A stretch of DNA of 64,000 nucleotides from IMG/VR virus record IMGVR_UViG_3300036766_001793, positions 62,001 through 126,000 of that record, one strand, 5' to 3'. This DNA comes from a virus. This document shows positions 33,273 to 39,716 of this stretch, one piece after another (position 1 is the first letter of the stretch; the number at the start of each line of letters is the position of its first letter). Made by a program: the position numbers and the translations under genes. Below the pieces are notes generated by a model. The model did not search any database. It was not told the DNA's origin and saw only the letters and a program-made list of their open reading frames with translations.

Positions 33273-33701
33273 TCAGTCCCACATGGACGGGAGGGCGACC
33301 GCGAGCTCCACCAGGCACCACGCCGCGAAGCGCGCGCCGTAGAACTCCTCCTCGTCCTTCTCCGGGTCGGCCTGGGCCACTTTGTAGGCGACGATCCTGT
33401 CGTAGATCCCCTGGAGGCCCGGCACCTCGCCGTGGTAGGCGGCGAACGACTCGTCGTGCTTGCAGGCCCAGACGTAACCGCCGACGAACTGCTCGAGGAG
33501 GGAGAGGACCGTGCCCTCTGTGTCCCAGTAGTGGGGCACGTCCACGTGGATAGCCCTGAACGGGTTGTCCAGGTCGTGGGTCATGTGCCCACTGAGCTTC
33601 CGCTGGACTGCGTCGTGGACGCTTGCGAACCTGTCCTCGAAGGAGGACTTGCCCTGCGGGAGGGCGGACTGGTCTTTCTTCTTCTTCAGCTTGAGATCCA
33701 T
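33273..33701 (-). CDS. Hypothetical protein, 142 aa
   Basis: The product starts with a Lys-rich stretch and has a helical body (residues about 20-140), including DLDNPFRAIHVDVPHYWDTE and LSLLEQFVGGYVWACKHDE. I recognise no family. It is the first protein gene in the tRNA array, between tRNA-Gly(UCC) and tRNA-Gln(UUG). Confidence 0.6.
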   Translation of the reverse strand: MDLKLKKKKDQSALPQGKSSFEDRFASVHDAVQRKLSGHMTHDLDNPFRAIHVDVPHYWDTEGTVLSLLEQFVGGYVWACKHDESFAAYHGEVPGLQGIYDRIVAYKVAQADPEKDEEEFYGARFAAWCLVELAVALPSMWD

Positions 33702-33714
33702 GCCATGAGTGTAC

Positions 33715-33790
33715 TGGAGCCGCCTGCGGGGATCGAACCCGCCCCTCGCGGTCGGAGGCCGCGCGTACTAGACCATTATACTGAGGCGAC
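33715..33790 (-). tRNA. tRNA-Gly(UCC)
   Basis: Acceptor GTCGCCT/AGGCGGC, U73 (usual for Gly) and encoded CCA. Loop CCTCCGA gives anticodon UCC with C33 instead of U33. Position 8 is also C. Confidence 0.85.
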
Positions 33791-33796
33791 TGGCCA

Positions 33797-33904
33797 CTAC
33801 GGGAGCAGCACCCACTCCAGGACAACGTGCCCGCAGGCGCAGGTGCAGACGCGGATCATGTCGTCGAGCAGCGGCCCTATTGAGTAGGAATGCGAGTGGG
33901 CCAT
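33797..33904 (-). CDS. Small Cys-rich protein, 35 aa
   Basis: An ATG with GGAGG 5 nt upstream opens a 35-codon frame (MAHSHSYSIGPLLDDMI at the start) ending in RVCTCACGHVVLEWVLLP. The CxCxC...H cluster suggests metal binding. It ends 7 nt before tRNA-Gly(UCC) begins, so it uses the short spacer efficiently. Confidence 0.55.
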   Translation of the reverse strand: MAHSHSYSIGPLLDDMIRVCTCACGHVVLEWVLLP

Positions 33905-33923
33905 CTTGCCCTCCTTCCTGTCT

Positions 33924-33999
33924 TGGAGCGCCAGGCGGGTCTCGAACCCGCGACCTCCTGCTTGGGAAGCAGGCACACTGCCAACTGTGCTACTGGCGC
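33924..33999 (-). tRNA. tRNA-Gly(CCC)
   Basis: Acceptor GCGCCAG/CTGGCGC, U73 and encoded CCA. Stem CCTGC/GCAGG with loop TTCCCAA gives anticodon CCC. U33 is present. It is 1 nt from the next tRNA. Confidence 0.9.
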
Positions 34000-34000
34000 G

Positions 34001-34074
34001 TGGGGCCGGCGGGGGGACTCGAACCCTCGCTTGCTCTTTACGGGAGAGCCGTCCTGCCTCTGGACTACGCCGGC
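34001..34074 (-). tRNA. tRNA-Thr(CGU)
   Basis: Acceptor GCCGGCG/CGCCGGC, C73 and encoded CCA. Stem GCTCT/AGAGC with loop CCCGTAA gives anticodon CGU. Position 33 is C, not U. Confidence 0.85.
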
Positions 34075-34146
34075 ACGCTTAAACTGAGACGTCTGGGCTC
34101 CGTCCGCCTTCGGTGGACTGATCAATCTTACATCTAGTGTATTTCT

Positions 34147-34220
34147 TGGAGCTGACTACGGGACTCGAACCCATGTTAGCATCTTACCAAGATGCCGTCC
34201 TGCCTCTAGACGAAGCCAGC
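34147..34220 (-). tRNA. tRNA-Thr(GGU)
   Basis: Acceptor GCTGGCT/AGTCAGC, U73 and encoded CCA. Stem GCATC/GATGC with loop TTGGTAA gives anticodon GGU and a normal U33. Confidence 0.9.
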
Positions 34221-34221
34221 C

Positions 34222-34297
34222 TGGGGCCCTCGGCAGGGCTCGAACCTGCAGTGTCCCGCTTACAGGGCGGGCGCCGTGCCAGTTGGGCTACGAGGGC
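34222..34297 (-). tRNA. tRNA-Thr(UGU)
   Basis: Acceptor GCCCTCG/CGAGGGC with encoded CCA. Stem CCCGC/GCGGG with loop CCTGTAA gives anticodon UGU, with C33. It is 1 nt from tRNA-Thr(GGU). Confidence 0.85.
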
Positions 34298-34324
34298 GAT
34301 GGCGGGGGCGGCTGCCGAGCAGTC

Positions 34325-34855
34325 CTAGCGCCCCAGGGCTCGCATGGCGGCCCCCAGGACCCGTATCTGCTTCACGCAGTCGTCCTGCGCTACGTGGTCA
34401 GTCAGGCCAGCGCCGGCAGTCCTGTACGCGTCGCGGACGACCCCCTCCGGCACGAGCGAGAAGAGGGTCCTGAGGTCCCTGACCCCGCGGCGGCCCCAGG
34501 CCGGGGCGAGCCCGGCCTCGGCGAAACGCCTCGAAAGCATCACGGCGTCGTAGGTCGCGTGGCTCCACATGGCGGCGCACCCACTCCCGCGGTAGTACGC
34601 GTTGGCGAGGAGGAGGCCCTCCCTGAGCGGCACCCGGCCCTCGGCGCGGAACACCCCCGCGACCGCCTCAGGCGACTGCCGCAGCCACCAGAGCACGGTC
34701 TCGGTCGACGGCAGCCCACTGCACGTGAGCGGGTCGATGTCGATAGTGGCGCCCTGGAGCGGGAGGAAGTCGGCCGTGTCGAAGGCCACCATGCCCACCT
34801 GGACGAGCAGGTCATCCCCCAGGGCCTCGATGTCCACCATGCACTCTATCGCCAT
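34325..34855 (-). CDS. DEDDh 3'-5' exonuclease (Rv2179c-like)
   Basis: The 176-residue product has the three exonuclease motifs: Exo I MVDIEALGDD (Asp and Glu), Exo II WSHATYDAVML (the conserved Asp), and Exo III LTDHVAQDDCVKQI with the His and last Asp. The order and spacing match DEDDh exonucleases of the compact Rv2179c type that trim RNA or DNA ends. Its place inside a tRNA array suggests a role in tRNA 3'-end or RNA processing, which is inference. A second exonuclease of the same kind is cut by the right edge. Confidence 0.75.
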   Translation of the reverse strand: MAIECMVDIEALGDDLLVQVGMVAFDTADFLPLQGATIDIDPLTCSGLPSTETVLWWLRQSPEAVAGVFRAEGRVPLREGLLLANAYYRGSGCAAMWSHATYDAVMLSRRFAEAGLAPAWGRRGVRDLRTLFSLVPEGVVRDAYRTAGAGLTDHVAQDDCVKQIRVLGAAMRALGR

Positions 34856-34868
34856 GGGCCTCTCCTTC

Positions 34869-34942
34869 TGGTAGGGCCGGGCGGAGTCGAACCGCCGTTT
34901 GGTGTTTATGAGTCACCCGCACTGCCGCTGTGCTACGGCCCC
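34869..34942 (-). tRNA. tRNA-Met(CAU), elongator type
   Basis: Acceptor GGGGCCG/CGGCCCT, A73 and encoded CCA. Loop CTCATAA gives anticodon CAU. The anticodon stem ends in an A31.A39 mismatch. It lacks the GGG/CCC stem of the initiator; a tRNA-Ile2 that becomes lysidine-modified cannot be excluded. Confidence 0.8.
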
Positions 34943-35153
34943 GCAGACCACAGGCCGGATCCGGCCAGCCGCTCCTTCCAGAACCTCATGGACGGGGGAG
35001 GCCTTCCTCGGGTCGTACTCGCTCGCGTGGCCGGCCTCATGGATGAACTGGCTCTCCACGACGTAGGCTGTCCCCCTGCCGCGCCCTCCTCACCATCCAG
35101 TGGGGAACGCCGCACGAGCACTCGTTCACCTCGGCGTCTGGGCCGTAGGCCAC
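34913..35153 (-). pseudogene. Frameshifted small zinc-binding-like ORF
   Basis: A GTG at 35153 opens a frame with NECSCGVPHWMVRRARQG, which stops after 38 codons (35037). Another frame continues the protein-like sequence: AYVVESQFIHEAGHASEYDP. The two join if one G of the G5 run at 35072-35076 is removed. The joined frame would end inside tRNA-Met. A sequencing error, true decay or frameshifting could explain this. Confidence 0.4.
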
Positions 35154-35167
35154 GGCACCAGCATACC

Positions 35168-35241
35168 TGGTCGGCCGGCCGAGAATTGAACTCGGATCAA
35201 GGGTTTATAAGACCCCCGTTCTTCCATTGAACTACCGGCCA
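35168..35241 (-). tRNA. tRNA-Ile(UAU)
   Basis: Acceptor TGGCCGG/CCGGCCG, A73 and encoded CCA. Stem GGGGT/ACCCT with loop CTTATAA gives anticodon UAU, which reads AUA. U33 is present. Confidence 0.85.
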
Positions 35242-35246
35242 GTTCC

Positions 35247-35321
35247 TGGTCCCCCCGGAGTGAGTCGAACACTCGTTGCCGGTATATCAGACCGGCGCCC
35301 TGGCCGTTGGACGACGGGGGG
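35247..35321 (-). tRNA. tRNA-Ile(GAU)
   Basis: Acceptor CCCCCCG/CGGGGGG, A73 and encoded CCA. Stem CCGGT/ACCGG with loop CTGATAT gives anticodon GAU. It is 5 nt from tRNA-Ile(UAU). Confidence 0.88.
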
Positions 35322-35399
35322 ACGGGTGCCGCCCGGCGGGCCCGAACCGCCTCGCCCTCGCGGGCTTCGTCCATGGGTGCGCTTCCCCGGCGGCGCCTG

Positions 35400-35487
35400 T
35401 GGCGGAGGGCGGGCGACTCGAACGCCAGCGGCTCGCGCCGCCCGTCGGTTTAGCAGACCGCGCCAGGTCCACCCTGGTTCACCCTCC
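35400..35487 (-). tRNA. tRNA-Ser(GCU)
   Basis: Class II tRNA of 88 nt with long variable arm (CGGGCGGCGCGAGCCGCTGG), G73 and encoded CCA. Loop CTGCTAA gives anticodon GCU. Confidence 0.88.
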
Positions 35488-35856
35488 GCGCGGCGGGAGC
35501 CCGTGCCCCTTCCTTATCTCTTCTATCGTCTTTCTGGCGACGCCGGAAAGTTCCGCTTCCTTGAGAGCCCCGAGGGCCTCCCTGATGAAGTGGCCCTGCT
35601 CCGAGGTCCCATCGAGAATGGCCCTAGCCTCCTCCATCGGCGTCCACTCCGGCTCAGGCCTGTGGGCCGGCTGGCCGCTCCCCGTCCTGCCGCTCGCCAC
35701 GATCTGGCTGGCCGACCCGGCCATGAACACCGCCTCGTCGCGGGTGTCCCCGTAAGTCACGATGGAGAACTCCCTGTCCCAGGCTACCCAGTGAGTCCCG
35801 CCGCCATTCTGGTGGCCCGGCGGGTTGGGCCTCTCAACCACGCAGAGTCTGTCCAT
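35479..35856 (-). CDS. Hypothetical protein, 125 aa
   Basis: The first third (REFSIVTYGDTRDEAVFMAG) resembles the strand-helix unit of HicB-like proteins, but no toxin partner is near and length and C-terminus do not clearly match. The rest is helical (HFIREALGALKEAELSG). It overlaps the 5' end of tRNA-Ser(GCU) by 9 nt at its stop. Confidence 0.55.
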   Translation of the reverse strand: MDRLCVVERPNPPGHQNGGGTHWVAWDREFSIVTYGDTRDEAVFMAGSASQIVASGRTGSGQPAHRPEPEWTPMEEARAILDGTSEQGHFIREALGALKEAELSGVARKTIEEIRKGHGLPPRGG

Positions 35857-35875
35857 CCTGGGCCTCCCTTTCTTT

Positions 35876-35951
35876 TGGTGCGCCGGGCGGGACTCGAACC
35901 CGCGGTCACCTGCATGTCGAGCAGGGGCCCTGGCCGCTGGGCGACCGGCGC
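35876..35951 (-). tRNA. tRNA-Val(GAC)
   Basis: Acceptor GCGCCGG/CCGGCGC, A73 and encoded CCA. Stem CCTGC/GCAGG with loop TCGACAT gives anticodon GAC. Position 33 is C. Confidence 0.85.
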
Positions 35952-35954
35952 GTC

Positions 35955-36029
35955 TGGTGCCGCCCGCCGGAGTCGAACCGGCGCACCCTGGGCTTCAACC
36001 AGGAGCTCTTCCAACTGAGCTAGGGCGGC
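35955..36029 (-). tRNA. tRNA-Phe(GAA)
   Basis: Acceptor GCCGCCC/GGGCGGC, A73 and encoded CCA. Stem CCTGG/CCAGG with loop TTGAAGC gives anticodon GAA. Confidence 0.9.
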
Positions 36030-36032
36030 GTT

Positions 36033-36109
36033 TGGTAGCGTGGGGGAGGAATCGAACCTCCCGACCTCCGGGTTATGAGCCCGGTGAGCTGCCACTGCTC
36101 CACCTCGCG
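36033..36109 (-). tRNA. tRNA-fMet(CAU), initiator
   Basis: The 77-nt RNA closely follows bacterial initiator tRNA: it begins CGCGAGGTGGAGCAG, position 1-72 is an unpaired C.U, and the anticodon stem CCGGG/CCCGG holds the three G-C pairs typical of initiators, with loop CTCATAA. A73 and CCA are encoded. Confidence 0.92.
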
Positions 36110-36151
36110 TGACTGAGTGCGCCGGGTCCGGCGCCAGGCAGGAAGCGTCTT

Positions 36152-36227
36152 TGGTGCCCCCGGAGGGAGTCGAGCCCTCAACCTGCGGTTTAAGAGACCG
36201 CTGCTCTGCCAGTTGAGCTACGGAAGC
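36152..36227 (-). tRNA. tRNA-Lys(CUU)
   Basis: Acceptor GCTTCCG/CGGGGGC (two G.U pairs), A73 and encoded CCA. Loop CTCTTAA gives anticodon CUU. The T-loop reads CTCGACT, so position 54 is C instead of U. Confidence 0.88.
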
Positions 36228-36236
36228 ACATTGGGA

Positions 36237-36563
36237 TCATGCCTCTTGAGGACCCGCGCCTCTTGGGGCCCAGCCCTCCGGCGAATCCCCGTAGGGGTGT
36301 CTCCACAGCCGCGGCGCCGCCCACCCCAGGTAGTCCCGCAGTCGCTCAACGTCGTCCCTGCCTAGGTTCACCTCGGCCTGGTGCACCTGCCGCCCGCGGA
36401 GCGCGCCCCACGCCAGCCTCGCCCGCGCCAGCGGTCCGCCCGCCTGGAAGTAGCCGCCGATCTCGAGGAAGGCGATGTCCTCCTTGTCGTGGTCCTCCGG
36501 CCACGTCGTCACGGAGACGAAGTGGTTGCCGTGGCAGTCGCACCTCAGGATGATCTCTTGCAT
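36237..36563 (-). CDS. Hypothetical protein, 108 aa, with CxC metal-binding motif
   Basis: The chosen ATG at 36563 is preceded by a G-rich ribosome site; the longer frame upstream runs through tRNA-Cys and is rejected. The product starts MQEIILRCDCHGNHFVSVTT and has helical segments (LARARLAWGALRGRQVHQAE, DDVERLRDYLG). I recognise no named family. Confidence 0.55.
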   Translation of the reverse strand: MQEIILRCDCHGNHFVSVTTWPEDHDKEDIAFLEIGGYFQAGGPLARARLAWGALRGRQVHQAEVNLGRDDVERLRDYLGWAAPRLWRHPYGDSPEGWAPRGAGPQEA

Positions 36564-36580
36564 GCCCCACCCGCCTTCTC

Positions 36581-36655
36581 TGGAGTCCCCTGCCGGAGTC
36601 GAACCGGCCCCTGGGAGGTTGCAGCTCCCCGTCTTCGCCACTCGACCAAGGGGAC
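36581..36655 (-). tRNA. tRNA-Cys(GCA)
   Basis: Acceptor GTCCCCT/AGGGGAC, U73 (a Cys identity base) and encoded CCA. Stem GGGAG/CTCCC with loop CTGCAAC gives anticodon GCA. Confidence 0.9.
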
Positions 36656-36660
36656 GCGTT

Positions 36661-36736
36661 TGGTGCCCGCGGGGGGATTCGAGCCCCCACGCACCCCGTC
36701 TTAAGCGGGGCGGCTTTTCCGTTTGCCTACGCGGGC
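36661..36736 (-). tRNA. tRNA-Leu(UAA) with short variable arm
   Basis: Acceptor GCCCGCG/CGCGGGC, A73 and encoded CCA; stem CCCCG/CGGGG with loop CTTAAGA gives anticodon UAA. The variable loop is only TGCGT (76 nt in all), unlike normal bacterial Leu tRNAs. Position 54 is C (CTCGAAT). Confidence 0.8.
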
Positions 36737-36743
36737 CTGGTCG

Positions 36744-36929
36744 CTAGGCCTCCTCTTTCCACGCCTTCTCGCAGCGGTAGCACATCGGCGCCTCCCTGAG
36801 GCGGGCGTCCTCCCGCCTGCCGCGGTCGATGAGGAAGTTGCAGAAGGTCAGGCCGTTGCGTGCCGACCCCTCCCGGTGGGCCGCCCTGCCCCTGTGGGTG
36901 AACACGCGCCAAGGCGCCTCGTTGGACAT
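36744..36929 (-). CDS. Small protein with CxxC motif, 61 aa
   Basis: The ATG at 36929 has AGGG upstream. The longer frame extends through tRNA-Leu(CAA) and is rejected. The product (MSNEAPWRVFTHRGRAAHRE at the start) ends CYRCEKAWKEEA, a minimal zinc-knuckle-like pair. It ends 8 nt before tRNA-Leu(UAA). Confidence 0.55.
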   Translation of the reverse strand: MSNEAPWRVFTHRGRAAHREGSARNGLTFCNFLIDRGRREDARLREAPMCYRCEKAWKEEA

Positions 36930-36954
36930 GCTGGGCCCTCCTACAGGCATTGTG

Positions 36955-37031
36955 TGGTCCGGCCGGCGGGAGTCGAACCCGCACCCACCGGGGCTTGAAC
37001 CCGGCGGCTTTGCCAATTTGCCTACGGCCGG
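36955..37031 (-). tRNA. tRNA-Leu(CAA) with short variable arm
   Basis: Acceptor CCGGCCG/CGGCCGG, A73 and encoded CCA. Stem CCGGG/CCCGG with loop TTCAAGC gives anticodon CAA. The variable loop is TGGGT, so the RNA (77 nt) is class I in form. Confidence 0.8.
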
Positions 37032-37207
37032 GGCTGGCAGCATTCCTCGGCGAGGCCCCGATTGAACCAGATCTTCACGCACTCCTGGCACTGCCAGAGG
37101 CATAGATAGAGCTGGGGCGGGCAGCATATCTGAGCCTCCCGCTGGTCGGCGTGCCACTTCCCGCATCCGTGGCACTCCCACGCCCTCGGGACCTCTTCTG
37201 CGTTCAT
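37022..37207 (-). CDS. Small zinc-ribbon-like protein, 61 aa
   Basis: The product has several Cys pairs (WECHGCGKWHADQREAQICC, then WQCQECVKIWFNRG), as in a small zinc ribbon that may bind RNA or DNA. Its UAG stop lies inside tRNA-Leu(CAA), at tRNA nucleotides 8-10, so the gene and tRNA overlap by 10 nt. Confidence 0.6.
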   Translation of the reverse strand: MNAEEVPRAWECHGCGKWHADQREAQICCPPQLYLCLWQCQECVKIWFNRGLAEECCQPRP

Positions 37208-37234
37208 GCCCAGATCCTACCGGGAGCGTTCCGT

Positions 37235-37310
37235 TGGTGCCGACGGAGGGATTCGAACCCCCAACACTTGCGGTCTGAACGCAAGGCCTCTGCCGTTGGG
37301 CTACGCCAGC
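37235..37310 (-). tRNA. tRNA-Leu(CAG) with short variable arm
   Basis: Acceptor GCTGGCG/CGTCGGC, A73 and encoded CCA. Stem TTGCG/CGCAA with loop TTCAGAC gives anticodon CAG. The variable loop is GTGTT (76 nt in all). Confidence 0.8.
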
Positions 37311-37792
37311 ACTTCTGCTCTCTTCCGATTCCCGAAGGTCTCGGTCTGAGAGTGGCAGTTTGGACACAGGAACCTGAGATTGCTCACGCGATCATCGTGC
37401 CTGTTGCCGTCCACATGATCTATCTGAAGGGTGAGTGGAACCCCTCTCCATTCGCCTGAGTTCCCGCATCCCTCACATTCCCACCGCCTCCCCAGCTCGA
37501 ATAGTGCTCTCCTTAGGAGGGCGGTCTGCTCGTATCGGCCGCCCTTTGGTTTCAGAGTCAAGATAAGCTCGGGGGTTTTCCTCTCCGGCCCTCCGCTGTG
37601 TTTAGCCCCACGTCCGCTGCCAGCCGACCCGGTGAAGTGGGAAGTATCAATCCCGAACTTACTGAGCAGCTTCTTGATGTGTGAGTGTTGACCACCACTC
37701 GGTGCCATCCCCATGGCCCTCAGGACACCGGAGACGGACTCATTCCCCTTGGTAGCCAATTCCAGTTCATCCCTGGAGTACGAATATCTCAT
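37301..37792 (-). CDS. HNH homing endonuclease
   Basis: The 163-residue product starts with a helix-turn-helix-like part (SVSGVLRAMGMAPSGGQHSH) typical of phage HNH endonucleases. It then has a zinc-binding HNH domain: CEGCGNSGEWRG, LQIDHVDGNRHDD, and VSNLRFLCPNCHSQT. The HNH residues are in IDHVDGN and NLRFLCPNC. Its stop is a UAG at nucleotides 8-10 of tRNA-Leu(CAG). It is coupled by a 4-nt overlap to the upstream Cys-rich gene. It may target a tRNA-array site. Confidence 0.85.
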   Translation of the reverse strand: MRYSYSRDELELATKGNESVSGVLRAMGMAPSGGQHSHIKKLLSKFGIDTSHFTGSAGSGRGAKHSGGPERKTPELILTLKPKGGRYEQTALLRRALFELGRRWECEGCGNSGEWRGVPLTLQIDHVDGNRHDDRVSNLRFLCPNCHSQTETFGNRKRAEVLA

Positions 37793-38016
37793 GACTTGAT
37801 GATCTGATTACCGGAACAGCTCGAGGCGCTCCGACCGAATATCATCCTGAAGCAGCCGCAGCATACATAGGGGGTCAGGTTATGCCTGCGCCTCCGCGGG
37901 TCGTCCCAGGCGATCTCCTCGCCGATCTTATGAACCGCCGGGTCGCAGCAGATCCTGCATGCCTCCCCGGCGACGGACCCAGAGATGAAGTGCAGCACGG
38001 CCACCCCCAGACGCAT
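37789..38016 (-). CDS. Cys-rich hypothetical protein, 75 aa
   Basis: Cys groups at CRICCDPAVHKIGEE and YVCCGCFRMIFG suggest a metal-binding fold. The AVHKIGEE phrase is also seen in small phage proteins of unknown role, as I recall it. It overlaps the HNH gene by 4 nt (ATGA). Confidence 0.55.
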   Translation of the reverse strand: MRLGVAVLHFISGSVAGEACRICCDPAVHKIGEEIAWDDPRRRRHNLTPYVCCGCFRMIFGRSASSCSGNQIIKS

Positions 38017-38020
38017 TCTA

Positions 38021-38095
38021 TGGCACCCTCGGCAGGAGTCGAACCCGCAACTCGACGTTCGAAGCGTCGCGTCCTGTCCGTTGGACTACGAGGGC
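38021..38095 (-). tRNA. tRNA-Arg(UCG)
   Basis: Acceptor GCCCTCG/CGAGGGT, G73 and encoded CCA. Stem CGACG/CGTCG with loop CTTCGAA gives anticodon UCG. Confidence 0.9.
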
Positions 38096-38223
38096 ATTTT
38101 CCTGGTGCAGGCCGGATCGTCCGACCGTCCGGGCCTGTGTTTCCCGGCGGTGGAGCGTCCCGTAGGGTGCCTCAGTCGCCAGCGCACGTCCCGCATGGCG
38201 CGCCACCCCGCCACATCCTGTCC

Positions 38224-38298
38224 TGGGGCCCCCGGCGGGAGTCGAACCCGCATTCTCGATTTAGAGGACCGGCGCCCTATCCATTGGACGACGGGGGC
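38224..38298 (-). tRNA. tRNA-Arg(UCU)
   Basis: Acceptor GCCCCCG/CGGGGGC with encoded CCA. Loop CCTCTAA gives anticodon UCU with C33. The anticodon stem has a C27.A43 mismatch that a C-to-U change would repair. Confidence 0.82.
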
Positions 38299-38303
38299 GC
38301 GAA

Positions 38304-38380
38304 TGGTAGGCCGGACGGGACTCGAACCCGTAAATCTCCTCCTTCGCAGGGAGGCGCCCTATCCGTTGGGCCACCGGCCT
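38304..38380 (-). tRNA. tRNA-Arg(GCG)
   Basis: Acceptor AGGCCGG/CCGGCCT, A73 and encoded CCA. Stem CCTCC/GGAGG with loop CTGCGAA gives anticodon GCG. The stop codon of the next gene overlaps its first two nucleotides. Confidence 0.9.
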
Positions 38381-39251
38381 ATGCCCTGTACCTGTTCTTC
38401 CCGGTCCCGCCCTCGTGGGCGATCCGGTGGTACTTCATGTACTCGCACGTCCAGTGCTCCACGGCGGAGAGGCCGAGCCTGCCTCGGCCCTCTGCCGCGA
38501 CCGACGCGAAGTCAAGCCCGAGCCCGCCGAGCGTCTCGTCCTGGAGGTCCCTGAGCTGGGCCATGCACGTCACGGCCTCCCCCGGGGTGACCCGCCTGCC
38601 GAACAGCACCCCAAGCCCGCCGAGCGCGCCTGGCCCCGCCAGGGCCCACTCGTCCACGGAGGCCTGGGTCGCCGGCCTGGGGCCGTACGTCAGGTCCTGC
38701 GCCATCTGGTACCCGAGGAAGTTCCCGACGCCCGGGAGGCACCTCATGTGCTCGAAGACGTCCTGGAGGTCGGTCATCCTCTCCAGCCTCTTGGCCAGCG
38801 GGCCGGCGACCGACACCACGACCGGGAGCGCCTCCACCACAGTCTTGAGCGAGGGGGTCATGTGCGCGCCGGTGAACAGAGGCCTCCCGCTCTGCCGGCG
38901 GGCGTCCATCCTCCCGGCGAGCCACCCCTGGTCGAGGGCCTCGAGCCTGAGGAACCTGCCGCCGGTGACCTCCTCCCAGGAGTCCCGGTTGTTGAGCTCG
39001 CGGTAGAGCCACACGTTGAACACCGTGTCCGGCGCCTCGGCCCCGTCCTCCGCCGCGTCGGCCATCGCCCTCACTAGCCTGACCGTGCCGGCGTCCAGCT
39101 CCCGGAAGACGTTGGTGAACCGCCACTCCAGGAAGACCGGGTCCTCGGTCCACGGCGCCGGGAGGCCGTCCGCCCGGCGGCGCCAGATCGCCTGGCGCTC
39201 GTGGGCCAGGCGGTAGAACTCGTCGAGCTTCTCCTGGACCGGCGGCTGCAT
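38379..39251 (-). CDS. Thymine-hypermodification-type protein (HMUDK_hel / aGPT pyrophosphorylase-like)
   Basis: The 290-residue product has at its N-terminus FYRLAHERQAIWRRRADG then LPAPWTEDPVFLEWRFTNVF RELD-like sequence, which matches the helical domain of 5-hydroxymethyl-dUMP DNA kinase and the alpha-glutamyl/putrescinyl thymine pyrophosphorylase families. A glycosylase-like helix-hairpin-helix (LPGVGNFLGYQMAQDL) follows near residues 176-191. These families act in making hypermodified thymines in phage DNA. The P-loop kinase that usually partners is not in the window. The assignment rests on recognised motifs; the modification itself is inferred. Confidence 0.7.
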   Translation of the reverse strand: MQPPVQEKLDEFYRLAHERQAIWRRRADGLPAPWTEDPVFLEWRFTNVFRELDAGTVRLVRAMADAAEDGAEAPDTVFNVWLYRELNNRDSWEEVTGGRFLRLEALDQGWLAGRMDARRQSGRPLFTGAHMTPSLKTVVEALPVVVSVAGPLAKRLERMTDLQDVFEHMRCLPGVGNFLGYQMAQDLTYGPRPATQASVDEWALAGPGALGGLGVLFGRRVTPGEAVTCMAQLRDLQDETLGGLGLDFASVAAEGRGRLGLSAVEHWTCEYMKYHRIAHEGGTGKNRYRA

Positions 39252-39260
39252 GCCGCTAGC

Positions 39261-39377
39261 CTACCGGCACCGGTCGCACAGGGCCACGAAGCTCGTGGCG
39301 TAGTAGTCCGCGTGCTTGACCTCGAGGGTGTCGTCGTCGTGTCGCCCCAGAATGAGGCAAAGGATCAGTTTCTTCAT
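39261..39377 (-). CDS. Small protein MKKLILCLILG..CDRC, 38 aa
   Basis: A short frame from ATG 39377 gives MKKLILCLILGRHDDD at the start and ends LCDRCR. Small phage proteins of this shape (MKKL...GRH...CxRC) are common and bind metal. The ribosome site is weak, so the start is uncertain. It lies 9 nt upstream of the hypermodification-type gene. Confidence 0.5.
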   Translation of the reverse strand: MKKLILCLILGRHDDDTLEVKHADYYATSFVALCDRCR

Positions 39378-39460
39378 GCTAGCCAGCATACCGCGCCCTC
39401 GCCCCGTTCCCGCTAGGGAGGTCCGCACGATTTGCCTATGCCACCTATCGTTCCCGTCTA

Positions 39461-39550
39461 TGGAGGAAGGCGCGGGACTCGAACCCGCACGCCGGCTCGC
39501 CGCCGGCCTCACCGCTTTCGAGGCGGCGTACCACTCCCTTGGGGCCTTCC
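39461..39550 (-). tRNA. tRNA-Ser(CGA)
   Basis: Class II RNA of 90 nt; acceptor GGAAGGC/GCCTTCC with encoded CCA. Stem CCGC/GCGG with loop CTCGAAA gives anticodon CGA. Position 8 is C. Confidence 0.87.
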
Positions 39551-39551
39551 G

Positions 39552-39704
39552 TTACTCCGCCCTGAACTCCCTGAGGTCCGCCTGCCTCAAGACCCGGCGA
39601 CCGCTCCTGCGCGCCAGCTTCTTGTCCGCCCTGCTGTTTTCGAAGCACTTCCAAAAGATGCACCCGGCGTGCTTCGCGGAGACCTTCTTGTAGACGTCCT
39701 GCAC
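39552..39704 (-). CDS. Small basic protein, 50 aa
   Basis: The GTG at 39704 opens a frame of 50 codons that ends 2 nt before tRNA-Ser(CGA). The product (MQDVYKKVSAKHAGCIFWKC at the start) is rich in Lys and Arg (SRADKKLARRSGRRVLRQAD), as in small nucleic-acid-binding proteins. No family is recognised. Confidence 0.45.
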   Translation of the reverse strand: MQDVYKKVSAKHAGCIFWKCFENSRADKKLARRSGRRVLRQADLREFRAE

Positions 39705-39716
39705 GCGCCCATCCTA

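Noticed and set aside
35479-35856. HicA/HicB toxin-antitoxin system
   Set aside because: Only a weak HicB-like stretch; no HicA-like toxin gene is adjacent.
38100-38222. Possible extra tRNA before tRNA-Arg(UCG)
   Set aside because: It has a CCTGCACCA-like end but no T-loop, anticodon arm or D-arm.
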